Positions 32,957-39,121 of a stretch of DNA of 39,121 nt are shown here, one piece after another. A model generated the notes under the pieces. The model was given only the letters and a program-made list of their open reading frames with translations. It was not told where the DNA came from and did not search any database. Source of the stretch: Coprococcus sp. GTDB lineage: Bacteria; Bacillota; Clostridia; Lachnospirales; Lachnospiraceae. The stretch lies in contig JAEDGW010000009.1 in the NCBI GenBank assembly GCA_016297325.1, forward strand, positions 1-39,121. Direction: 5' to 3'. The number at the start of each line of letters is the position of its first letter. The stretch's first letter is position 1. A program made the translations under genes and the position numbers.

Positions 32957-32974
32957 GACTATTCCTCCCTAATT

Positions 32975-33562
32975 CTAAAACCTGAGCACTTTCTCGAGAT
33001 GGCCAAGTATCTCCTTGACCTCCACTCTAAAACTCTTCCTCGAATACTGATTCCTGCGTTCAAGCAAACCTTCCGTGAATATGCCATTGAACATAAGTGT
33101 CAGCTCCTTAGGGGAAAATACAGATCGTATCTCTTTGTTATCTATAGCCCCCTGAAATAAAGAACACACGAAATCATTACGTTTCAACATACACTCGGAT
33201 ATCACTTCACGTGTCTCTGACATATGAAGCAGTTCCTCGTAATGCAACATTATCGCCCCCATACCTATATAATTATCATAATATGTTGCATAGGTATCTG
33301 CATAATACTTGACCTTATCCATATATGAACCCTCAAGGTGCTCAACTGTCCTCTGGATATTGATATCAAATACTGCATATTCATTGACTACTGCTATAAG
33401 CACTTCGTCTATACCGCCAAAATACTTATATATCAACGTGTCCGATATATTCTGTTTACGTGCAAGATTCTTAGGTGTAAGAGCATGTAATCCCAAATCT
33501 CCGATTAGTTCGATAGCTGAAGCGACAATTTTATCTCTGCGCGAAATATAACTATCCTCCAA
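32975..33562 (-). CDS. TetR/AcrR-family transcriptional regulator
   Basis: This 195-residue regulator has an N-terminal helix-turn-helix (IVASAIELIGDLGLHALTPKNLARKQNISDTLIYKYFGG, residues 12-50) typical of TetR proteins and a helical ligand/dimerisation domain without a recognised specificity. It starts with TTG at 33562; GGGAGG lies eight bases upstream, and no ATG is available near the N-terminus. A strong promoter (33613-33641) precedes it. A short palindrome overlapping the -10 suggests autoregulation. It is co-transcribed with the receiver protein downstream. Confidence 0.92.
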   Translation of the reverse strand: MEDSYISRRDKIVASAIELIGDLGLHALTPKNLARKQNISDTLIYKYFGGIDEVLIAVVNEYAVFDINIQRTVEHLEGSYMDKVKYYADTYATYYDNYIGMGAIMLHYEELLHMSETREVISECMLKRNDFVCSLFQGAIDNKEIRSVFSPKELTLMFNGIFTEGLLERRNQYSRKSFRVEVKEILGHLEKVLRF

Positions 33563-33597
33563 TGTTCGTTCCTCCCATTACACATATATTTAGCCCT

Positions 33598-33641
33598 TAG
33601 AACACTATTTTCATTCTATGTCATGGGATATATTTTGTCAA
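33598..33641 (-). promoter_or_regulatory. tetR promoter with overlapping palindrome
   Basis: On the minus strand, a perfect TTGACA (33641-33636), a 17-base spacer and TAGAAT (33618-33613) form a strong promoter. TAGAA of the -10 is one half of an inverted repeat TAGAA-N11-TTCTA covering 33598-33618. This position suits an autorepressing TetR operator, but the half-sites are short. Confidence 0.65.
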
Positions 33642-33718
33642 CTATACATCTTCCGTATACAAAAGTCTATTTGATGTGTCATATCTCCTTCCAGGCCTAA
33701 AATCCAACCTTTCATCGA

Positions 33719-34615
33719 TCACACAACTCTGAGCTCTTTGTCCCCCTTTTTATACAAATACAGATTATCAGACAGAAAATCCAGCTCAGATACGGCATCC
33801 CGGTTCGCCTCTCTTATGAGTTCTTTCAATTCATCTTCACCCCTGTCTGTATCAGCTCTTGTGAACAATATTTCATGAACGCTTGACGGCAGGATATATA
33901 TATCACCGCCGGCCATATCTGCACATTCCTCAAGCATACCGCTGTACATCATCGCCGTGGCACCGTTTATACCCATCTCATTCGTCAATACGAACAGTTC
34001 ATCATCCATATCTATGTTCTGTATTTCAAAATTATCATATCTGCTGCGGAGCGTTTCAAAAATACTCTCCTTTACAACCGGGAACATCCTCTCGGTGTTC
34101 TCCAGGGCTTTCCTATAGAGTGTGTCAATATTCACACGCCACCTCTTCATATCCTGTCTGCTCACCAGCGTTGTGGCAACCCCATCGTCGTCAAGTCTCA
34201 CCACTCGTCTGAACACGATCACAAGATCCTTGACCTCAATATACGGTATGTTCTCCAGCATCTTCTCGTTTCTTTCTCTGTTTATGAGTCTGACTATGAT
34301 ATTGTCCAGCACATCCGCCTCATTTACAACATCATCAATACTCAGGGTATTCTCAAAGCTCCGCATTAGCTGAAGCCTGTATATATCATTCATCACATCG
34401 TCATAGCTTCTGCCATTCATATATTCCCTGTAAAACGGGTCAAGATATATTGTCGGTGACACCTCGTCTGCGTCTCTGCACACATTGAGCGCCGTGAGCT
34501 CCACTCCGTTATTCTTCAGTACCTTGTTTGTCCTGAGAACCACTTCCTCACCGTTTTCAAGCAGTCTTATCTTAAGTGTCTCAAGCACGCTGGCAATAAA
34601 TTCGTCAAATTTCAT
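33719..34615 (-). CDS. DUF5688-family protein
   Basis: This 298-residue soluble protein has the features of the DUF5688 family seen in Lachnospiraceae. The N-terminus MKFDEFIASVLETLKIRL leads to TNKVLKNNGVELTALNV, YLDPFYREYMNGRSYDDVMNDIYRLQ and a charged middle. The C-terminal part has MDDELFVLTNEMGINGATAMMY and ADMAGGDIYILPSSVHEIL, ending GDKELRVV. No catalytic motif is evident and there is no signal peptide. The function is unknown. ATG with AAGGAG upstream. Its promoter region carries a LacI-like palindrome at 34652-34663. Confidence 0.88.
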   Translation of the reverse strand: MKFDEFIASVLETLKIRLLENGEEVVLRTNKVLKNNGVELTALNVCRDADEVSPTIYLDPFYREYMNGRSYDDVMNDIYRLQLMRSFENTLSIDDVVNEADVLDNIIVRLINRERNEKMLENIPYIEVKDLVIVFRRVVRLDDDGVATTLVSRQDMKRWRVNIDTLYRKALENTERMFPVVKESIFETLRSRYDNFEIQNIDMDDELFVLTNEMGINGATAMMYSGMLEECADMAGGDIYILPSSVHEILFTRADTDRGEDELKELIREANRDAVSELDFLSDNLYLYKKGDKELRVV

Positions 34616-34635
34616 TCTCTTCTCCTTTGCGATGT

Positions 34636-34664
34636 ATTATATGAAATAAAACGAAACGTTTCGA
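34636..34664 (-). promoter_or_regulatory. Promoter and LacI-like palindrome before the DUF5688 gene
   Basis: On the minus strand, TATAAT (34641-34636) has TCGAAA 17 bases upstream (34664-34659). The perfect 12-base palindrome CGAAACGTTTCG (34652-34663) overlaps this weak -35. Its form (central CG, GAAA/TTTC arms) resembles operators of LacI/GalR-family regulators such as RbsR. Confidence 0.45.
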
Positions 34665-34732
34665 TTTTCTTCCTCTGAAATATTCCATGGCTGAATTCTA
34701 TAAAATTCCGCTTATCAAATCAATAGATTTTG

Positions 34733-34772
34733 TGCGCTTTATAGTGGAATCCTGCGCTTTATAGTGGAATCT
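34733..34772. repeat. Tandem 20-bp direct repeat
   Basis: Two adjacent copies of a 20-base unit TGCGCTTTATAGTGGAATCC (34733-34752 and 34753-34772) differ only at the last base. An imperfect inverted relative (ATTCTATAAAATTCCGC) lies about 40 bases away, near 34695. It sits in the gap between the hisC terminator and the DUF5688 promoter region. Function unknown. Confidence 0.6.
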
Positions 34773-34801
34773 GTACCGAAGGCTCCTTTCCTGCACAAAA
34801 T

Positions 34802-34860
34802 AAAACTGCGTATATCCAAGCTTTTCCTGCTGCCGCAAGATCACCTTTATACGCAGTTTT
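34802..34860 (-). terminator. Intrinsic terminator of the prfA-hisC transcript
   Basis: AAAACTGCGTATA (34802-34814) pairs perfectly with 34848-34860 across a 33-base loop. On the minus strand the stem runs into UUUUAUUUUG. It lies 29 bases after the hisC stop. The loop is longer than usual. Confidence 0.65.
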
Positions 34861-34888
34861 ATAATTTATGTATATCTGTATATCCGCA

Positions 34889-35950
34889 TTACGCCTTATG
34901 ATTTCCAACATATTCACGGAGAAATTCTACAAAAGTACGCATCTCATCATCTGTTCCTATGGAGATTCTGAGATAATTGTCTATACGAGGGGCATTGAAG
35001 TATCTCACATATATGTGGTTCTTCTTTGCAGCCTCAAATATATCTCTGGCCGGTATGCTCTCATGTGTCGCAAATACAAAGTTTGCAGACGAATCAAGAC
35101 AGGTAAATCCAAGTGGCTTTATATCCTCCGCAAATCTCTCTCTTGTCTTTATCACCTTTGCAACTGTATCTCTGAAGTATTCCTCATCCTTTACCGCCTC
35201 AGTTCCCATGATGATGGACGGTCTGTTCATAGTATATGAATTGTAAGAATACTTCACATCATTCAGCGCTTTTATGAGCACCGGATTGCTTATGGCATAT
35301 CCTATTCTGAGTCCCGCCATGGATCTTGATTTGGAGAATGTTCTGGTAACTACAAGATTGTCATATCTGTCTATCAGACCAAGAGCCGACTCACCGCCAA
35401 AATCTATATAAGCCTCATCTACTATCACTATAGAATCTCTGTTGTGGCTGATGATATCCTCCACATCCGCAAGGCTCTGGCATATACCTGTAGGTGCATT
35501 CGGGTTTGGGAATACCACTCCGCCGTTTGCTCTGTAGTAATCTTCCTTAACTATCCTGAAATTCTCATCGAGAGCCGGTCTCTCATATGGGATCCTGAAC
35601 AGTTCAGCCCAGACATCGTAGAAAGAATACGTGATATCCGGGAACAATATAGGTTTGTCCGAATTGAAAAATGTAAGGAATGACATGGCAAGAACATCAT
35701 CTGATCCTACACCAACAAATACCTGATCCGAGCCGACTCCATGATACTCTGCAAGTGCTTCCACCAGCATCGATGCAGCAGGATCCGGATACAATCTGAG
35801 CACATCCGCATTCTGTCCTATCTCACTGACCCTTGGAGATGGTCCATAGGGATTCTCGTTCGTGTTGAGCTTTATAACATTCTCATCCTTTGGCTGCTCG
35901 CCTGGAACATAAGGTTCTACTTTTCTTATATTGTCACTCCATGATGCCAT
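34889..35950 (-). CDS. hisC: Histidinol-phosphate aminotransferase
   Basis: This 353-residue PLP enzyme of fold type I catalyses the transamination of imidazole-acetol phosphate in histidine biosynthesis. It has LNTNENPYGPSP (substrate loop), GSDDVL, PNPNAPTG (149-155), VDEAYIDFGG and the PLP lysine Lys207 in TFSKSRSMAGLRIGYA. The start is set at ATG 35950 (AGGAGG six bases upstream), not the frame to 35965. The ATG follows the prfA stop by one base, an unusual pairing of a histidine gene with release factor 1; no other his gene is near. Some HisC-type enzymes act on other substrates, such as aromatic amino acids, so the substrate is not certain. Confidence 0.92.
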   Translation of the reverse strand: MASWSDNIRKVEPYVPGEQPKDENVIKLNTNENPYGPSPRVSEIGQNADVLRLYPDPAASMLVEALAEYHGVGSDQVFVGVGSDDVLAMSFLTFFNSDKPILFPDITYSFYDVWAELFRIPYERPALDENFRIVKEDYYRANGGVVFPNPNAPTGICQSLADVEDIISHNRDSIVIVDEAYIDFGGESALGLIDRYDNLVVTRTFSKSRSMAGLRIGYAISNPVLIKALNDVKYSYNSYTMNRPSIIMGTEAVKDEEYFRDTVAKVIKTRERFAEDIKPLGFTCLDSSANFVFATHESIPARDIFEAAKKNHIYVRYFNAPRIDNYLRISIGTDDEMRTFVEFLREYVGNHKA

Positions 35951-35951
35951 A

Positions 35952-37028
35952 TTATTCCTCCTCATTCACCTGCGCAAGCTTTGCTGTCTGATCTGCTGCG
36001 ATCAGGCTGTCGATAAGTTCATTCAGGTCTCCATTCATTATCTGATCCAGTTTGTAAAGCGTGAGCTTTATTCTATGGTCTGTAACTCTTCCCTCAGGGA
36101 AGTTATATGTTCTGATCTTCTCTGATCTGTCACCTGTTCCTATCTGGCTTCTACGATCTGCCGCCTCGGCGTCATGCTGCTTCTGGAGTTCCATATCATA
36201 GAGCTTTGATCTGAGCAGTGCAAATGCCTTTGCCTTGTTCTGGAGCTGTGACTTCTCTGTCTGGCTGTAAATGACGATTCCTGTAGGGATATGTGTAAGT
36301 CTTACAGCTGAATCCGTTGTATTGACACACTGTCCACCATTTCCTGAAGCTCTCATTACATCGATACGGATATCGTTCTCATTGATCTCTACGTCGACCT
36401 CCTCAGCCTCCGGCATAACAGCAACTGTGACTGTTGATGTATGGATTCTTCCGCCTGACTCAGTCTTCGGTATTCTCTGCACTCTGTGAACACCACTCTC
36501 ATACTTCATCTTTGAATATGCGCCATCTCCTGTGATCATGAATACAGCTTCCTTGAAACCACCGATTCCATTCTCATTCACACTCATCAGCTCGACCTTC
36601 CATTTGAACTGGTCAACGTATTTCTGATACATTCTGTATATCTCATACGCAAAAAGTGCGGCCTCATCTCCACCGGCACCGGCACGGATCTCCACGATTA
36701 CGTTCTTTGAGTCGTTAGGATCCTTAGGGAGAAGGAGTATCTTAAGTTCCTGCTCTATGGTCTCAAGTCTGCTCTTTGCGTCATTCATCTCTTCCTTTGC
36801 CATCTCGCGGAGTTCCTCGTCACTCTCCTCCTCAAGTATCTCAAGGCTGTCGTCTATCGTATCCTTTGCTTCCTTGTATTCCTTATACTTATCAACTATA
36901 GGAACCAGATCACTCTGTTCCTTCATAAGCTTTCTGAATCTGTTCTGGTCTGTCACTACATCGGGATCTGTAAGCTGATTATTTATTGTGTCCAGCTTAT
37001 CTACAAGTTCTTCTATTCTATCAAACAT
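35952..37028 (-). CDS. prfA: Peptide chain release factor 1
   Basis: This 358-residue factor ends translation at UAA and UAG. The N-terminal helical domain is followed by IRAGAGGDEAALFA, the stop-codon recognition region with the P-x-T tripeptide in RIPKTESGGRIHTST (187-189), and the catalytic GGQ at 231-233 in RASGNGGQCVNTTDS. The RF1-type P-x-T separates it from RF2, which has SPF. The glutamine of GGQ is the target of the PrmC methyltransferase encoded just upstream. ATG with GAGAGG upstream. Confidence 0.98.
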   Translation of the reverse strand: MFDRIEELVDKLDTINNQLTDPDVVTDQNRFRKLMKEQSDLVPIVDKYKEYKEAKDTIDDSLEILEEESDEELREMAKEEMNDAKSRLETIEQELKILLLPKDPNDSKNVIVEIRAGAGGDEAALFAYEIYRMYQKYVDQFKWKVELMSVNENGIGGFKEAVFMITGDGAYSKMKYESGVHRVQRIPKTESGGRIHTSTVTVAVMPEAEEVDVEINENDIRIDVMRASGNGGQCVNTTDSAVRLTHIPTGIVIYSQTEKSQLQNKAKAFALLRSKLYDMELQKQHDAEAADRRSQIGTGDRSEKIRTYNFPEGRVTDHRIKLTLYKLDQIMNGDLNELIDSLIAADQTAKLAQVNEEE

Positions 37029-37113
37029 AAATATACCTCTCTTTTTCTATCGCCATCATCACAGGCGTTTACATCTTTGTATTATATTTCTCGTCTGCCA
37101 TGACATCCATACG

Positions 37114-38016
37114 TCAGGTCCTGTATCTTCCATATACAACTCTGTCATTGTGACTCAGATCCTGTACCACATGAATATCCTCATACCCCAAATCTACAAA
37201 GAGGTGCTGTACATCTTCTGCCTGATCATTGCCAATCTCGAATACAACATATCCTTCATCCTTTATATAATTTCTTGCTCTGTCTACTATCATCCTATAA
37301 AAATACAACCCATCTTCGGTTCCGTCAAGTGCAAGTCTCGGTTCATTGTCCCTGACTTCCGGCATAAGTGTGTCTATCACATCTGTTCTTATGTATGGCG
37401 GGTTTGACATTATAAGGTCAAACTTTCCCTCTATATCATCAAACAGATTGGACTTTACCACGCTGAACCTATCTTTATCCCCGCAGAGTTTATCCCTGTT
37501 CCTGCAGGTGAGCTCCAGGGCGGCATCCGATATATCGGCAAGCGTGACCCTGCTGTCTTTATTCATTAGTCCATAGGATATACCTATACATCCTGACCCG
37601 CAGCACATATCAAGCACAGAAAGTGGCTGCTTTGCCATCTGGCCATCAAAAGACGCAGGCTTAAGAGACTGCCCAGCTATCTGACTTCCTACCGTCAGCT
37701 TAAGTGCTGTCTCAACCAGAGTCTCCGTGTCCTGTCTCGGTATGAGCACATTCTCCGATGTATCAAAATCATATCCCATAAAATTCTGGGTTCCGGTTAT
37801 ATACTGCAAAGGGACCCGGGTGCACCGCCTGTCAATGACCTCATCATACCGGCTCTCAAGGTTCACATTCACCTCATCGCCCTTTGCCATGAGTATGTCC
37901 AGCCTGTCCATCCCCGACACGTACTGCCATAAAATGTCAGCGTCTATATCAGCATCAGGCACACCGCAGCTCTCAAGTTTTGTTATACCGGCATTTATAA
38001 GTTCATACAATTTCAT
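37114..38016 (-). CDS. prmC: Release-factor glutamine methyltransferase PrmC
   Basis: This 300-residue SAM-dependent enzyme methylates the GGQ glutamine of release factors. The helical N-terminus ends in LQYITGTQNFMGYDF. The SAM site is VLDMCCGSGCIGISYG and the active site is NPPY (205-208) followed by IRTDV. An additional linker of about 18 residues (SQIAGQSLKPASFDGQMA) is inserted between ETALKL and the SAM motif compared with the compact E. coli enzyme. It sits directly upstream of prfA, its substrate, with an 85-base gap. Confidence 0.97.
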   Translation of the reverse strand: MKLYELINAGITKLESCGVPDADIDADILWQYVSGMDRLDILMAKGDEVNVNLESRYDEVIDRRCTRVPLQYITGTQNFMGYDFDTSENVLIPRQDTETLVETALKLTVGSQIAGQSLKPASFDGQMAKQPLSVLDMCCGSGCIGISYGLMNKDSRVTLADISDAALELTCRNRDKLCGDKDRFSVVKSNLFDDIEGKFDLIMSNPPYIRTDVIDTLMPEVRDNEPRLALDGTEDGLYFYRMIVDRARNYIKDEGYVVFEIGNDQAEDVQHLFVDLGYEDIHVVQDLSHNDRVVYGRYRT

Positions 38017-38027
38017 ACAGATAACCC

Positions 38028-38984
38028 CTAATCGTCTATCTCTCCTCTGTGCATTGCATCCTCATACTCCTTCCAGTCAAGGACAGCCTCAACGGACGCA
38101 ATGGCAACCTCTATCATGTCCAGATCAGGCTCTCTTGTGGTGAGTCTTTGAACCCATTTGCCGGGAGCTGACAAAATGTTTGATATAGCTGAGTCGCTTC
38201 TTCCAGCAAACATGATAAATTCATATGATATTCCCGCTATCACCGGTATGAGGAGCAGTCTTATGACCAGTCTCAGCCATGCTGTATCAGCACTTATAAA
38301 CATAAACACTATGATACTTATGATCATGACTATGAACAGGAAACTCGTTCCGCATCGCTTGTGATATCTTGAATACTTCTTCACGTTCTCCGGAGTGAGG
38401 GGAACTCCCGCCTCCAGGCAGTTTATCGTCTTGTGCTCCGCACCGTGATACATAAATACTCTCTGTATATCTTTCATAAGAGATATAAGTGCCACATATC
38501 CAAGGAATATTGCAAGTCGTATAATTCCCTCTATAAGTGACATCAATATCCTGTTGTCTATAACCTTGTCTATGAGCTCACCTATAAATGCAGGAAGCAT
38601 CATGAACAGTGCTATGGCAAATACCAGTGAGAACGCAACCGTACCAAACATCGCTGCATCGTCAGCACGCTTCTGCTGTTCAGGTGTGCGCTCTTTCTTT
38701 TTCCCTTTGTCAGCCTTATCGTTGCTCTCCGGCTCTTCATCCTCATAGAATGATGCTGAGTACGTGAGTGTCTTCACACCGATCACCAGTGACTCAATGA
38801 AGTTCACCACGCCCCTGATTATCGGGATTCTGAAAAATGCATGTCTCGATCCCATCGACACATAATCCACAACTTTGACATCTATATCTTTATCCGGTTT
38901 TCTGACCGCCACAGCATACCTGTCGCCATTCTTCATCATGACGCCTTCCATGACAGCCTGACCGCCTATTCTTACTCTTTTCAC
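38028..38984 (-). CDS. DUF1385 membrane protein (YqhQ family)
   Basis: This 318-residue protein belongs to DUF1385. It has the N-terminal hallmark IGGQAVMEGVMM, a basic/acidic cytoplasmic insert (about 90-115, DKADKGKKKERTPEQQKR), membrane helices near 120-150, 165-190 and 225-275, and the conserved YHGAEHKTINCLEAG and RYHKRCGTSFLF blocks. The His and Cys of these blocks suggest a metal site or enzyme, but no function is established. It starts with GTG at 38984 (AGGAG seven bases upstream). It lies between rpmE and prmC, a common Firmicute order. Confidence 0.95.
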   Translation of the reverse strand: MKRVRIGGQAVMEGVMMKNGDRYAVAVRKPDKDIDVKVVDYVSMGSRHAFFRIPIIRGVVNFIESLVIGVKTLTYSASFYEDEEPESNDKADKGKKKERTPEQQKRADDAAMFGTVAFSLVFAIALFMMLPAFIGELIDKVIDNRILMSLIEGIIRLAIFLGYVALISLMKDIQRVFMYHGAEHKTINCLEAGVPLTPENVKKYSRYHKRCGTSFLFIVMIISIIVFMFISADTAWLRLVIRLLLIPVIAGISYEFIMFAGRSDSAISNILSAPGKWVQRLTTREPDLDMIEVAIASVEAVLDWKEYEDAMHRGEIDD

Positions 38985-39003
38985 GCAAATTCTCCTATAA
39001 AGT

Positions 39004-39044
39004 AAAAAACAGCCTGAGATTATTAAAAAATAACCTCAAGCTGT
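39004..39044 (-). terminator. Intrinsic terminator of rpmE
   Basis: On the minus strand, ACAGCTTGAGGTTATT pairs with AATAATCTCAGGCTGT (39044-39009), with one to two mismatches, followed by UUUUUU (39009-39004). It lies just beyond the rpmE stop and before the GTG of the DUF1385 gene. Confidence 0.8.
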
Positions 39045-39054
39045 CATCATTTTA

Positions 39055-39121
39055 TTAGTTGGCCTGAACGCCATACTTCTTGTTAAACATATCAATTCTA
39101 CCACGAGCTTTGATTGCCTTC
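39055..39121 (-). CDS. rpmE: 50S ribosomal protein L31 (C-terminal part, runs off the window)
   Basis: The minus-strand frame from the window edge reads KAIKARGRIDMFNKKYGVQAN and ends in TAA at 39055-39057. The GRID/MFNKKYG pattern is the C-terminus of bacterial L31 (B. subtilis has GRVDRFNKKYG). The position before DUF1385-prmC-prfA fits the usual Firmicute order. The N-terminus, including any zinc cysteines, lies outside the window. Confidence 0.85.
   Translation of the reverse strand, partial: KAIKARGRIDMFNKKYGVQAN

Noticed and set aside
33648..33692. Tiny frame MTHQIDFC... after the DUF5688 gene
   Set aside because: Only 14 codons, the ribosome site is two bases from the ATG, and the frame runs into the tetR promoter.

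Overview
The window reads as a chromosomal segment of a low-to-medium-GC Firmicute, most likely a gut Lachnospiraceae (Coprococcus/Roseburia-like). This is an inference. It rests on Clostridia-type gene order (yicC-gmk-rpoZ ... priA-def-fmt-rsmB-rlmN, then prpC-prkC-rsgA-rpe-thiN; prfA-prmC-DUF1385-rpmE), strong GGAGG ribosome sites, meso-DAP-type MurE, and small DUF1292 and DUF5688 proteins. Almost everything runs on the minus strand. Only agrC-agrA and the DUF1292 gene are on the plus strand.

Bases 1-8750 are the accessory part: a complete agr-type peptide quorum-sensing locus with an unusual payload. A 54-residue AgrD cyclic-peptide precursor (6280-6444) overlaps agrB by ATGA. agrB in turn overlaps a secreted-protein gene (5217-5711) by ATGA. 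Behind it on the same strand lie three tandem, nearly identical membrane-anchored proteins that differ in a central block, then a lipoprotein and a smaller exported protein. Divergent to this is agrC-agrA (sensor GHKL kinase and LytTR regulator), with its own promoter. The divergent intergenic region carries a 22-bp-spaced direct repeat fitting the LytTR consensus and oriented towards agrD. The simplest model is that AgrD/AgrB make a peptide, AgrC/AgrA sense it, and AgrA drives agrD-agrB plus a surface/secreted protein array.

Bases 8768-23800 are housekeeping: thiamine pyrophosphokinase, ribulose-phosphate epimerase, RsgA, the PrkC/PrpC Ser/Thr kinase-phosphatase pair, RlmN, RsmB, Fmt, Def, PriA, a MurE ligase, RpoZ, Gmk and YicC. 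A terminator inside the end of rlmN and another after rpoZ divide the block into transcription units. Bases 23889-34615 hold RqcH, glycogen synthase, DUF1292, a UvrD-family helicase, a SEC-C protein, a small membrane protein, RarA, a TetR/receiver-domain pair and a DUF5688 protein. Bases 34889-39121 hold hisC tucked against prfA, then prmC, DUF1385 and the end of rpmE.

No tRNA, rRNA, CRISPR array, insertion sequence or prophage was recognised. No gene-free stretch exceeds 300 bases once agrD and the revised starts are counted. The longest gaps (6445-6705, 27279-27520, 34616-34888) hold the promoters, operators, repeats and terminators listed below.
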